64,000 bases of DNA from Gammaproteobacteria bacterium (GTDB lineage: Bacteria; Pseudomonadota; Gammaproteobacteria; Steroidobacterales; Steroidobacteraceae). Below the pieces are notes generated by a model, which worked only from the letters and a program-made list of their open reading frames with translations, did no database searches and was not told the DNA's origin. Where the stretch lies: positions 19,503-83,502 of the forward strand of contig PKWJ01000044.1 in NCBI GenBank assembly GCA_003132025.1, read 5' to 3'. The translations under genes were made by a program, and so were the position numbers. Every line of letters starts with the position of its first letter. The stretch's first letter is position 1. Shown here in pieces: positions 41,130 through 50,151 of this stretch.

Positions 41130-42485
41130 TGCGGGCGCCGGATGGCGATCGAGCAACTCGCCGAGCATCAGGCCGGCGCAACGCTGCTGCCAGGCGCCCT
41201 CGAGCTCGTCGCAGAATTCGCGTACCAGCGGCGGGGTGGCGCTGGCGGTGCGGATCAGGCCGCTGCTGTGCGCCCGCGCCACCATGATGATGGCCACCAC
41301 GGGAATCTGCGCGATGTCGCGCCCCGGCAGCAGTGAGTCGTCCACCATCGCGGCCAGAAAGCCCGATGCCTCGAGCGTGGCACACATGCGCGCCACGGAA
41401 ATGCCCGGATAACCCAGGGCGGCCGCCAGCGCCGGGATCGTGAGTCGCTCGCCGCCGGCGCGGTAGCGCTCGGCGATCAGGTACATGATGCCGAGCGCCA
41501 GTCGCTCGGTATCGGCGCACGACAGTCGCGGTTCGTGCAGTCCGACCCGCAGGTAGCTCGGGTTCTGCGCGTAGAACGACACCTGGGCGCCGATCAGCAG
41601 GATGATCCAGTTGAAATAGGTCCACACCAGCGTGGCGATGATGATCGCAAAACCGGCGTACACCACCGTCAGGCGCGACGAATACAGCACGAACACCGTG
41701 AAGAAGCGCCCGGTCGCGGCCCACAGGATGCCGCCGGCGATGCCACCGGCGAGCGCAGGTCCAAAGCGCACCTGCGTATTGGGCACCACCATGTAGATCA
41801 CGGTCAGCAGCCCGGAGGCAATCGCGTAGGGCGCAATCCGCAGCGCGAGCGCCATGGCGCGCACCGCCAGCGGCAGCTCCGACAGCATGCGCATCGGTTC
41901 GCTTTCGCTCGCCAGGCGCGACAGCCCGACCACCGCGGCCAGCAGCAGCGGACCGGTGATCAGCAGCGCCAGGTACTCCGCCAGGCGGCGCGCGAGGCTA
42001 CGCGGCACGTCCACATGCCAGACGAAATTGAAGCCGTCCTCGATCTTCTTCATGGTGCTGATCAGGGTCCAGATCAGCAGCGCCAGCCCTACCGTGCCGA
42101 CCAGTCCGCCACGGACTTTATTTACAAACTCCATGACGCGCGCCGTGAGCTCGTCGGCGGCGCTGCCCATCGGCCCGAAGAAATCGTGCACCAGCGGCTC
42201 GAGCACGCCCTGGGCATGAAAGCCGGCGAGAATGCCGAAGCTGAAGGCCAGCAGTGGAATGATGGCGAGTACGCTCGCGTACACCAGCCCGATGGCGTGC
42301 AGATTGAGCTTGCCGCCGGCAAGATCGCGCAGCAGCGCGTACGGATAGCGCGCCAGGCGGCGCAGCATGCCGCCGGCGCCGGGCTGATCGGCTTCGGGAC
42401 CAAACAGCAACCGGTCCGGCACGGCCAGCAGCCGGGCATGCAGGCGGTCGGCGGCGGGGCGGCGCGGATCCGGCGATGTGCGCAT
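41091..42485 (-). CDS. YihY/UPF0761 family inner membrane protein
   Basis: Multi-TM, TVYAGFAIIIATLVWTYFNWIILLIGAQVSFYAQNP; helical C-terminal extension. Confidence 0.9.
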   Translation of the reverse strand: MRTSPDPRRPAADRLHARLLAVPDRLLFGPEADQPGAGGMLRRLARYPYALLRDLAGGKLNLHAIGLVYASVLAIIPLLAFSFGILAGFHAQGVLEPLVHDFFGPMGSAADELTARVMEFVNKVRGGLVGTVGLALLIWTLISTMKKIEDGFNFVWHVDVPRSLARRLAEYLALLITGPLLLAAVVGLSRLASESEPMRMLSELPLAVRAMALALRIAPYAIASGLLTVIYMVVPNTQVRFGPALAGGIAGGILWAATGRFFTVFVLYSSRLTVVYAGFAIIIATLVWTYFNWIILLIGAQVSFYAQNPSYLRVGLHEPRLSCADTERLALGIMYLIAERYRAGGERLTIPALAAALGYPGISVARMCATLEASGFLAAMVDDSLLPGRDIAQIPVVAIIMVARAHSSGLIRTASATPPLVREFCDELEGAWQQRCAGLMLGELLDRHPAPASLAGDGHRLDQQ

Positions 42486-42488
42486 GCG

Positions 42489-43400
42489 CTAGGGCTCAGT
42501 CAGCCGGCGCAGCGCTTCGCGATACTTCTCGCCGGTGCGCTCGATGATCTCGCGCGGCAGCCGCGGGCCCGGTGGGCGCTTGTTCCAGGCCAGGGTTTCC
42601 AGGTAGTCGCGCACGTACTGCTTGTCGAACGACGGCGGGCTGCTGCCGGGCTTCCAGGTTTCGGCCGGCCAGAAGCGCGATGAATCGGGTGTCAGCACTT
42701 CGTCGATCAGCACCAGAGCGCCCTGCGGGTCGACACCGAATTCGAATTTCGTGTCGGCGATGATGATGCCACGGGCGCGCGCGTGCTCGGCCGCAAAGCG
42801 GTACAGCTCGAGCGCGCGCTCGCGCACGGCGGCGGCGAGCGGCACACCGATCAGTTGCTCCACTGTCTCGTAAGGGATGTTTTCATCATGCTTGCCCCGC
42901 GGCGCTTTGGTGGACGGCGTGAAGATCGGTGCCGGCAGCTGTTGCGCTTGCTGCAGTCCCGCTGGCAGCGTAACTCCGCTGATGGCGCCGCTGTTGCGGT
43001 AGTCGTTCCAGCCCGAGCCGATCAGGTAGCCGCGTACTACCGCTTCGATCGGCAGTGCACGCAGGCGTCGCACGATCACCGCGCGGCCTTCAAGGAGACT
43101 GCGCTCGGCGCGGTCCGGGATCGCGGAACTCAGCGGCAAGCCGGTGAGGTGGTTGGCTATGATGTGCGTGGTGCGCGCGAACCAGAACAGCGAGATCTGG
43201 TTCAGCACGCGGCCCTTGCCTGGTATCGGATCGGGCAGCACGACATCGAAGGCCGACAGCCGATCGGTGGCGACGATCAGCATATGATCGTCATCCAGCG
43301 CGTACAGGTCGCGGACCTTGCCGCGATGCAGCCGCGCCAGGCCGGTCAATTCGGTGTCGTATACCGCGGTTTCGGCAACCGTGCCGGAGGTCGTGGCCAA
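42489..43400 (-). CDS. purC: SAICAR synthase
   Basis: HRGKVRDLYALDDDHMLIVATDRLSAFDVV, DTKFEFGVDPQGALVLIDEVLTPDSSRFWP. Confidence 0.96.
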   Translation of the reverse strand: MATTSGTVAETAVYDTELTGLARLHRGKVRDLYALDDDHMLIVATDRLSAFDVVLPDPIPGKGRVLNQISLFWFARTTHIIANHLTGLPLSSAIPDRAERSLLEGRAVIVRRLRALPIEAVVRGYLIGSGWNDYRNSGAISGVTLPAGLQQAQQLPAPIFTPSTKAPRGKHDENIPYETVEQLIGVPLAAAVRERALELYRFAAEHARARGIIIADTKFEFGVDPQGALVLIDEVLTPDSSRFWPAETWKPGSSPPSFDKQYVRDYLETLAWNKRPPGPRLPREIIERTGEKYREALRRLTEP

Positions 43401-43516
43401 GGCTTGCTACCATACCGGGCGCGTGAAAAGGGCGCGCATCTTGCCGCCCGCGCGCCGGCGCGGTCAAGCAGACCTGGGCGCAAATCCATGGATACGCAGC
43501 GACAGTAACTCAATTC

Positions 43517-44386
43517 ATGAACTGGGAAGGAAAGCTCATCGGTGGCGTGGTCGGCCTGGTCACTCTGGGGCCGCTGGGCGCCGCGCTCGGGGTGCTGATC
43601 GGGCACCTGTTCGATTCCGGGCAGCTCATCGGCGCACTATTCGGCCGACCGGACCGGCGGCTGGTCAACGAGCTGTTCTTCCCGACCACCTTTCGGGTCA
43701 TGGGCCATATCGCCAAGGCCGACGGCCGCGTCACCGAGCAGGAGATCGCCTCGGCGCGCGCGATCATGGGCAACCTGCACCTGCAAGGGCCGCAGATCCA
43801 GGCCGCGATCGGTTACTTCACCGAGGGCAAGCAGCCGGGCTTCGACCTGGACACGGCACTGTCGCGCCTGCGCGCCGCGATCGCGAGTTATCCGGATCTG
43901 GCGCAATTCTTCGTGGAGATCCAGCTCCAGGCATCGATCGCGGGCGAGGGGCTGTCGGATGTGCCGCGTGCCCGGCTGCAGCGCGTGGCGCTGCTGCTGG
44001 GCCTGACGGCCAGAGACTTCGCGCAGCTCGAGAACCTGCTGCGTTTCCGCCAGCGGGCGTCGGCCGGTGCCGGCGCAGGCTACGGCCCCAGCTACGGTGC
44101 TGGCGGCGCGGCTGGGGCGGGTGGGAGCGGCGGGACCGGTGGCGGCACGGGCGCGGCGGCGGCCAGCAACGAGTGGATTGCGCAGGCCTATAGCCTGCTC
44201 GCGGCCACACCGCAGATGTCGGACGAAGAAGTGGTGAAGGCCTACCGGCGGCAGATGAGCCGCCATCATCCGGATAAACTCAAGGCCAACGGCCTGCCGC
44301 CGTCGATGCTCGAACGTGCCAAGGAGCGCACGCAACAGATTCAGTCCGCGTACGAAGTGATCCGGGAACGACGCGGCATGCGCTAG
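43517..44386 (+). CDS. djlA: co-chaperone DjlA (TerB-like + J domain)
   Basis: N-terminal TM, TerB-like middle, J domain YRRQMSRHHPDKL; Gly/Ala-rich linker. Confidence 0.92.
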   Translation: MNWEGKLIGGVVGLVTLGPLGAALGVLIGHLFDSGQLIGALFGRPDRRLVNELFFPTTFRVMGHIAKADGRVTEQEIASARAIMGNLHLQGPQIQAAIGYFTEGKQPGFDLDTALSRLRAAIASYPDLAQFFVEIQLQASIAGEGLSDVPRARLQRVALLLGLTARDFAQLENLLRFRQRASAGAGAGYGPSYGAGGAAGAGGSGGTGGGTGAAAASNEWIAQAYSLLAATPQMSDEEVVKAYRRQMSRHHPDKLKANGLPPSMLERAKERTQQIQSAYEVIRERRGMR

Positions 44387-44417
44387 AGGCTGGGGTCGGG
44401 GCTGCTAGACTAACGAC

Positions 44418-45089
44418 ATGAGCAACTCATGCTGGATCGCGCCCTCTATCCTGTCGGCCGACTTCGCACGCCTGGGCGAGGAGGTCGACGCGGTGGTCGA
44501 GGCCGGCGCCGACCTGATTCATTTCGACGTGATGGACAACCACTACGTGCCGAATCTGACCGTGGGACCGGTGGTGTGCGAAGCATTGCATCGCCACGGG
44601 GTGAAGGTGCCGATCGACGTGCACCTGATGGTGCGTCCGGTGGATCGCATCGTGCCGGATTTCGCTGCCGCCGGTGCGGGCTATATCAGTTTTCATCCTG
44701 AGGCCAGCGACCACGTGGATCGAACCATCCACCTGATCAGAGAGCATGGTTGCAAGCCCGGACTGGTGTTCAATCCGGCCACGCCGCTCAACTGGCTGGA
44801 CTACACGCTCGACAAGCTCGATCTGGTGCTGCTGATGTCTGTGAATCCGGGCTTCGGCGGCCAGCAGTTCATCGACGGCGTGCTGCCCAAGATCACCGAG
44901 GTGCGGCGGCGTGTCAGCGCCAGCGGGCGCGCGGTCCGGGTCGAAGTCGATGGCGGCATCAAGGTGGACAACATCGCGGCCGCGGCCAAGGCCGGCGCCG
45001 ATACCTTCGTGGCAGGATCTGCGATCTTCGGCAGCAGGAACTATGCGGCGACTATTGCGGCCATGCGCGCCGCGCTGGCGCGCGTCTAA
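44418..45089 (+). CDS. rpe: ribulose-phosphate 3-epimerase
   Basis: [47 protein letters not shown]. Confidence 0.97.
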   Translation: MSNSCWIAPSILSADFARLGEEVDAVVEAGADLIHFDVMDNHYVPNLTVGPVVCEALHRHGVKVPIDVHLMVRPVDRIVPDFAAAGAGYISFHPEASDHVDRTIHLIREHGCKPGLVFNPATPLNWLDYTLDKLDLVLLMSVNPGFGGQQFIDGVLPKITEVRRRVSASGRAVRVEVDGGIKVDNIAAAAKAGADTFVAGSAIFGSRNYAATIAAMRAALARV

Positions 45090-45868
45090 GCCTCGTCGTC
45101 GTCCTCGTCATCATCATCGTCGTCATCGAACGCGGGCTTGGGCGCCGCCATGGGCTTGCCGTCCTTGGACGGCTTTGCGGGCACGATCACCGGTCGGGTC
45201 TTCATCTTCGGCCGGGCATTGAACACCACGATGGTCTTGCCGGTGGCGCGCAGCAGGCCCTGGTCCTCGAGCACCTTGAGCACCCGGCCGGCCATCTCGC
45301 GCGAGCAGCCGACCAGGCGCGATAGCTCCTGGCGCGACACCTTGATCTGCATGCCTTCCGGATGCGTCATTGCATCGGGTTCGTCGCACAGGCTGGTGAT
45401 CGCGTGGGCGACGCGGCCGGTGACGTCGACAAACGCCAGATCGCCGAGCTTGCGGTTGGTGCGATCCAGGCGGGTTGCGAGCTGAGTGGCGAGCTCGAAA
45501 ATCAGGCCCGGGCTCTCGGTGGCGACCTGGCGGAAGCGCGGGTAGGTCATTTCCGCAAGCTCGCAGGCGTTGCGGGTGCGCACCCAGGCGCTGCGGGTGG
45601 GCTGCTCGTAGAACAGGCCCATTTCGCCGAAGAACTGGCCCTTGTTCAGATAGGCCAGCACCATCTCGTTGCCTTCCTCGTCCTCGATCATCACTTCGAC
45701 CGAGCCGCTGATGATGTAGTAGAGAACATCAGGCAGATCGCCGGCATGGATCAGCACGGTCTTGGAAGGCACCGTGCGGATGCGGCAATAGCTCAGGAAT
45801 CGATTGATAGCGGGAATGTCGCTCAGCGGTCTGACATTCTCTTCCATGTTTTTATGGCCTTGGTTCAT
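45086..45868 (-). CDS. CRP/FNR family regulator (Vfr/Clp-like) with acidic C-terminal tail
   Basis: Cyclic-nucleotide-binding fold [55 protein letters not shown]; tail [14 protein letters not shown]. Confidence 0.92.
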   Translation of the reverse strand: MNQGHKNMEENVRPLSDIPAINRFLSYCRIRTVPSKTVLIHAGDLPDVLYYIISGSVEVMIEDEEGNEMVLAYLNKGQFFGEMGLFYEQPTRSAWVRTRNACELAEMTYPRFRQVATESPGLIFELATQLATRLDRTNRKLGDLAFVDVTGRVAHAITSLCDEPDAMTHPEGMQIKVSRQELSRLVGCSREMAGRVLKVLEDQGLLRATGKTIVVFNARPKMKTRPVIVPAKPSKDGKPMAAPKPAFDDDDDDDEDDDEA

Positions 45869-45930
45869 TGATAATTCTATGGCTGCAGGCGGCTTTTTAT
45901 TACCAAATTGTGCCGGCTGCAAGAGACCGT

Positions 45931-45947
45931 TGACCTGACTCAGGTCA
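45931..45947. promoter_or_regulatory. 17-nt perfect dyad upstream of the CRP-family gene
   Basis: TGACCTGA-C-TCAGGTCA, 8-bp arms, between coq7 stop and crp start. Confidence 0.45.
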
Positions 45948-45956
45948 GGGGCGCAC

Positions 45957-46586
45957 TCAAATCCAGTAGGCGGTACCGGTCATGACGCGCGCGGCTACTC
46001 GCATCAGCGTCGGGATCGGTCCGGGCAGTGACGCCGCGCCGCGGGCGCGAGCAGCCTGCGCATGCGCCGCCTCGTCGGATTTCATCAGCTCGACGATGTG
46101 GCGACTGCGCTGGTCGTTGGCCGGCAGGCGGTCCAGATGGCTGGCGAGGTGGCCCTCGACCTGGCGCTCGGTCTCGGTCACGAAGCCAAGGCTGAGTTCA
46201 TCGCCGAACGCCGCCACGGCCGCGCCGATCGCGAACGAGCCCAGGTACCAGATCGGGTTCAGGCGGCTGGGGCGCGAATCTAGTTCATGCAGCCGCGATT
46301 CGCACCACGCCAGATGGTCGCCTTCCTCGCTGGCGGCGCGGCGCATGAAGTCGCGGGCGGCGCCGGAGCGCGATAGGGCGGCCTGGCCGCGATACAGGCC
46401 CTGGGCCGCGATCTCCCCGGCATGATTGACGCGCATCAATCCGGCCGCGTGTCGCTTTTCCGCCTCGGTCAGCGCGGCGTCGGGCGGCAACGGCGGCTGG
46501 CGCACGCCCTGTGCCGGGGCAAACAGGGTGCGCAGCGTTTCGTCCGCCACCTTCAGTACCGAATCGAGCGCGTTACTGGCCAGCAT
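45957..46586 (-). CDS. coq7: demethoxyubiquinol hydroxylase Coq7
   Basis: MRVNHAGEIAAQGLYRGQA, EEGDHLAWCESRLHEL di-iron ligands; ATG 46586. Confidence 0.94.
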   Translation of the reverse strand: MLASNALDSVLKVADETLRTLFAPAQGVRQPPLPPDAALTEAEKRHAAGLMRVNHAGEIAAQGLYRGQAALSRSGAARDFMRRAASEEGDHLAWCESRLHELDSRPSRLNPIWYLGSFAIGAAVAAFGDELSLGFVTETERQVEGHLASHLDRLPANDQRSRHIVELMKSDEAAHAQAARARGAASLPGPIPTLMRVAARVMTGTAYWI

Positions 46587-46644
46587 GCTCTCATTATATG
46601 TCATGTGGCTGGGGAAGCCGCCGTTGAGCGTGGCCGTAGGCTTA

Positions 46645-46756
46645 CCCGCAGGCCCTTAAGCCTGCGGGGAGTCGAATTTTGCAAAGATCAGGGTCCTTGA
46701 GTAGACTCCCCCGCCTTTTCGAATTCCTTTCCTTCCGGACGGTCCGCGCTGCGGAC
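46645..46756 (+). promoter_or_regulatory. structured leader candidate of rplM-rpsI
   Basis: Hairpin A CCCGCAGGC(46645-46653)/GCCTGCGGG(46660-46668); alternative B GGGGAGTC(46666-46673)/GACTCCCC(46704-46711); hairpin GTCCGC/GCGGAC 46742-46756 just before the ATG. Confidence 0.4.
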
Positions 46757-46765
46757 TGAAGTGAC

Positions 46766-47197
46766 ATGATAAAGACCGAATTTGCCAAGTCCGCGACAGT
46801 TCGCGGCGATTGGTATGTTATTGATGCCAGTGGAAAAACCCTGGGGCGTCTGGCGTCGCGGATTGCGCTGCGCCTCAAGGGCAAGCACAAGGCCGATTAC
46901 AGCCCGCACGTGGACATGGGCGATCACATCGTGGTGCTGCACGCCGAGAAGATCGCGGTAACCGGCAACAAGCTGGACGACAAGATCTACCACCATCACA
47001 CCGGCTTCCTGGGCAATCTCAAGTCGATTGCACTGGGCAAGCTGCTCAAGGAGCATCCCGAGCGGGCGCTCGAGTTCGCGATCAAGGGCATGCTGCCGAA
47101 GACCACGCTCGGGCAGCGTATGTTCCGCAAACTGCACGTGTTTGCCGGCGACAAGCATCCGCATGCCGCCCAGCAACCGAAATCGCTCGATATCTGA
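46766..47197 (+). CDS. rplM: 50S ribosomal protein L13
   Basis: [38 protein letters not shown]. Confidence 0.98.
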   Translation: MIKTEFAKSATVRGDWYVIDASGKTLGRLASRIALRLKGKHKADYSPHVDMGDHIVVLHAEKIAVTGNKLDDKIYHHHTGFLGNLKSIALGKLLKEHPERALEFAIKGMLPKTTLGQRMFRKLHVFAGDKHPHAAQQPKSLDI

Positions 47198-47211
47198 CAG
47201 GAATACAAGCC

Positions 47212-47604
47212 ATGGCAGTGACCCCGAATTACGGTACCGGCCGGCGCAAGAGCGCCGCCGCGCGCGTCTACATGCAGCCCGGTACCGGCCGCATCACCAT
47301 CAACGAGCGTCCGATCGATGAATTCTTCGGACGCGAGACCGGCCGCATGATCGTGCGCCAGCCGCTCGAGGTGGTGCAGCTGACCTCCAGGTTCGACATC
47401 AGCGTGCACGTGCGCGGTGGCGGCATCACCGGCCAGGCGGGCGCGATCCGGCACGGAATCGCGCGCGCGTTGATTCGTTATGATGAGGCGCTGCGCAAGC
47501 CGCTGCGCCAGGCGGGCTTCGTGACGCGTGATGCGCGCGAGGTGGAACGCAAGAAGGTCGGCCGCCGCAAAGCCCGCCGCGGCACGCAGTACTCCAAGCG
47601 TTAA
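47212..47604 (+). CDS. rpsI: 30S ribosomal protein S9
   Basis: [25 protein letters not shown] ... [14 protein letters not shown]. Confidence 0.98.
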   Translation: MAVTPNYGTGRRKSAAARVYMQPGTGRITINERPIDEFFGRETGRMIVRQPLEVVQLTSRFDISVHVRGGGITGQAGAIRHGIARALIRYDEALRKPLRQAGFVTRDAREVERKKVGRRKARRGTQYSKR

Positions 47605-47610
47605 TACTGC

Positions 47611-47684
47611 TGGGGGATCGTCTAGTGGTAGGACCGCGGACTCTGACTCCGCTAACCTAGGTTCGAATCCTAGTCCCCCAGCCA
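47611..47684 (+). tRNA. tRNA-Gln(CTG)
   Basis: 74-nt cloverleaf: acceptor TGGGGGA/TCCCCCA, anticodon arm GCGGA-CTCTGAC-TCCGC (anticodon CTG), GGTTCGAATCC T-arm, encoded CCA. Confidence 0.93.
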
Positions 47685-47750
47685 CTTCTCGCCTGCGCTT
47701 TGTACTTCTTGCAAGCGCTGGCGGCTGCGCGACACCCTGGATGAATTCGA

Positions 47751-48437
47751 CTAGATGAACTCGACTCCGGTGGGCGTGCCGACGATCAGCAGATCGGCGG
47801 GGCGCGAGGCAAACAATCCCACCGTCACCACGCCGGTAATCTGATTGATGGTCGACTCCATCGCCACCGGATCGGTGATCGATAAATCGTGCAGGTCGAG
47901 AATGTGGTTGCCGTTGTCGGTGGTGATGCCCTGACGCCATACCGGGCGACCCCCCAGCGCGGCCAGGCGACGGGCGACGTAGCTGCGCGCCATCGGGATC
48001 ACCTCGACCGGCAACGGGAAGCGGCCCAGCGTGGTGACCAGCTTGTGGTCATCGATGATGCAGACGAAACGGTCGGCCGCGGCGGCGATGATTTTCTCGC
48101 GCGTGAGTGCGGCGCCGCCGCCCTTGATCAGCTGCCGGGCGCGGGTGGCCTCATCCGCGCCGTCGATGTAGAGCGGCAGATCGGGCACCGCGTTCAGATC
48201 CAGGACCGGGGTGCCCAGGGCGTGGAGCCTCGCGCTGGAGCCTTCGGAACTCGACACCACGCCTTGCAGCCGCGATGCCCAGCCTTCGCGCGCGAGCAGT
48301 TCGATGAAGGCGTTGACGGTGGAGCCGGTGCCGACACCGAGGATCATGTCATCGCGCAGCATCGCCAGTGAGGCACGCGCCGCGTGCTGTTTCTTGATCT
48401 GACCCGGGTCGGTGCCCGGTGATTGGGGCGGCGTCAT
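47751..48437 (-). CDS. rpiA: ribose-5-phosphate isomerase A
   Basis: [45 protein letters not shown]. Confidence 0.96.
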   Translation of the reverse strand: MTPPQSPGTDPGQIKKQHAARASLAMLRDDMILGVGTGSTVNAFIELLAREGWASRLQGVVSSSEGSSARLHALGTPVLDLNAVPDLPLYIDGADEATRARQLIKGGGAALTREKIIAAAADRFVCIIDDHKLVTTLGRFPLPVEVIPMARSYVARRLAALGGRPVWRQGITTDNGNHILDLHDLSITDPVAMESTINQITGVVTVGLFASRPADLLIVGTPTGVEFI

Positions 48438-48471
48438 AAGCGCAGGTCCGAGGATGTAGAGCCCAGATGCG

Positions 48472-48497
48472 ACAGTGCCCGCTTACGCGGGCACTGT
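48472..48497 (-). terminator. strong hairpin (second of two) between the 16-aa ORF and rpiA
   Basis: 11-bp perfect stem ACAGTGCCCGC/GCGGGCACTGT with 4-nt loop; no U-tract. Confidence 0.45.
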
Positions 48498-48510
48498 ATG
48501 AAGCTTGAGG

Positions 48511-48545
48511 TACGGCGAGCTAGGAACAATTCCAAGCCCGCCGTA
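48511..48545 (-). repeat. strong hairpin (first of two) downstream of the 16-aa ORF
   Basis: 16-bp imperfect stem (14 paired) TACGGCGAGCTAGGAA-CAA-TTCCAAGCCCGCCGTA. Confidence 0.5.
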
Positions 48546-48555
48546 TATGAAGGCC

Positions 48556-48606
48556 TTACTTCTTTTTCGAAGCTTTCTTTTTGGCCTTCTTCTTTGCTTT
48601 CGCCAT
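48556..48606 (-). CDS. 16-aa lysine/alanine-rich peptide MAKAKKKAKKKASKKK
   Basis: Minus strand ATG GCG AAA GCA AAG AAG AAG GCC AAA AAG AAA GCT TCG AAA AAG AAG TAA, preceded by GGAG 8 nt upstream of the ATG and promoter-like elements. Confidence 0.6.
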   Translation of the reverse strand: MAKAKKKAKKKASKKK

Positions 48607-48641
48607 GACTATATCTCCATGTCAGGTTAGTCCGGGGCCCG

Positions 48642-48669
48642 AGTATATACACGCGTTGCAAAATTACAA
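48642..48669 (-). promoter_or_regulatory. candidate sigma70 promoter for the 16-aa ORF unit
   Basis: Minus strand TTGTAA-16 nt-TATACT, about 36 nt upstream of the ATG. Confidence 0.5.
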
Positions 48670-48722
48670 GCAAGCGAGTAGGGGCGAGCACCGCTGTGAT
48701 GTGACTCACCGCTCACTCCAAT

Positions 48723-49187
48723 TCACTCGAGCGACAGGATGAATCGCCAGTGCGCGTCTTCAATCGGCGTGACCGAGAGGCGATTGCCAGCGCGCAAAAT
48801 CATCATCGAGGCCAACTCGTCGTGCGCGTGCGCCTGCAATTCCGCCAGTGTGATCACGCGCTTCAATCGACGTTTTAGCCTTATTTCGCAGCTGTACCAG
48901 CGCGGTGCCTGCTTGCTGCTGGCGGCATCGTAGTGCGGGTCGCGGCGATCGAATGCGGTCGGGTCGGGGTAGACGGCGCGCACCACCTGCACGATCGCCA
49001 CCACGCCGGGTAGCGCGCAGCTGGAGTAATAGAGGAACGCCTCGTCGCCTTTCTTGATCTGGTCGCGGATGAAGTTGCGTGCCTGGTAGTTGCGTACTCC
49101 GTCCCAGCTGGTGCTCTTGCGAGGTGCGGCGGCAAGATCATCGACGCTGAAGGTCGAGGGTTCGGTCTTGAGGAGCCAATGCTGCAT
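48723..49187 (-). CDS. EVE domain protein
   Basis: MQHWLLKTEPSTFSVDDL...TSWDGVRNYQARNFI...KKGDEAFLYYSS. Confidence 0.93.
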   Translation of the reverse strand: MQHWLLKTEPSTFSVDDLAAAPRKSTSWDGVRNYQARNFIRDQIKKGDEAFLYYSSCALPGVVAIVQVVRAVYPDPTAFDRRDPHYDAASSKQAPRWYSCEIRLKRRLKRVITLAELQAHAHDELASMMILRAGNRLSVTPIEDAHWRFILSLE

Positions 49188-49198
49188 TGCCCGATGTC

Positions 49199-49894
49199 CT
49201 ACGCGGCCGCGGCGGTGAATAGCGTTATGCCGGCTTCGGTGACCACCGCATCCAGCGGTACGTCGTGGCTGCCGCGCTCGATCAGCGGCAGTTGCTGGCA
49301 TTGAAAGGCGATGCCGACCAGCAGCGGCCGGTGCCAGCTCTGCCGATGGCGCCGAAAGGCAAACATCCGATCGTAGTAACCACCGCCGGTGCCCAGGCGC
49401 GTGCCATGGGGATCGAATCCCAGCACCGGCAGCAGCACCACCGATAGCGCGCGCGCAGCGATGGTCTGCAGTGCGTCGGGTTCGGGGATGCCCAGGCGAT
49501 TGATCGACGAGGGCGCTCCGGCGTCGCGCGCGAACACCATGCGGCGATAGCGGTAATCCACGATGCAAGGCAGATACACCGGGCAATTGCGCTTGCGGGC
49601 CAGGGCCCGCAGTGCTTCGGTCTGCACTTCGGTGCCGATCGACACATACAGGCCGACGGCGCGCGCGCCGCGCAGCCAGCGCGTGCCGGCAATGTGCGCG
49701 GCGATGGCATGGGCGGCGGCGCTGCGCTGACCCGGGGTCAGTTCGGCCCGGCAGGCGCGCAGGCGGCGGCGGATGTCGCGACGCGCGTCCGGTGTGGCAC
49801 CGGCAGTGACAGGGGTGGCGCAGACCGCGGAGGCCGCGGGCGCGCCGGTGGCGGCACCGCTGGCACTGGCAGCACTAGCGATGCGCGAATTCAA
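49199..49894 (-). CDS. 5-formyltetrahydrofolate cyclo-ligase
   Basis: LLPVLGFDPHGTRLGTGGGYYDRMF; the ATG at 49957 lies inside the predicted 6S RNA, so TTG 49894 is preferred (start uncertain). Confidence 0.88.
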   Translation of the reverse strand: MNSRIASAASASGAATGAPAASAVCATPVTAGATPDARRDIRRRLRACRAELTPGQRSAAAHAIAAHIAGTRWLRGARAVGLYVSIGTEVQTEALRALARKRNCPVYLPCIVDYRYRRMVFARDAGAPSSINRLGIPEPDALQTIAARALSVVLLPVLGFDPHGTRLGTGGGYYDRMFAFRRHRQSWHRPLLVGIAFQCQQLPLIERGSHDVPLDAVVTEAGITLFTAAAA

Positions 49895-49896
49895 GG

Positions 49897-50088
49897 GCGT
49901 CACCCGCAGATGCCGGTACGGACCGTTGCTCTCGACCGGAGCAACAAGTGGGATCACCTGCGACAGGTAAGGCTTTCTGCTGCATGGCAGACCTGCACAG
50001 TGCTGTCAGCAAGGCTATCGATCCCTTGGGTGTTTCAATTAGGGTCGAGAGGTAACCCAGCCCGATTGTCGAACACCGCAGGCGACGC
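49897..50088 (-). ncRNA. ssrS: 6S RNA
   Basis: Position between zapA and 5-FCL; about 192 nt; closing stem GCGTCGCCTGCGG / CTGCGGGTGACGC (with G-U pairs); internal AGAAAGCCTTACCTG resembles the conserved 6S 3' strand. Confidence 0.75.
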
Positions 50089-50151
50089 TTGCGGCCACTG
50101 TACACCAATCTTCCTGCAACTGTCCCCGCATTGGTCAGTCCGCAGACTCGA

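Noticed and set aside
48434-48709. 91-aa ORF (-) covering the rpiA upstream region
   Set aside because: Different frame from the SD-preceded Lys-rich 16-mer, no family resemblance, begins upstream of the predicted promoter.
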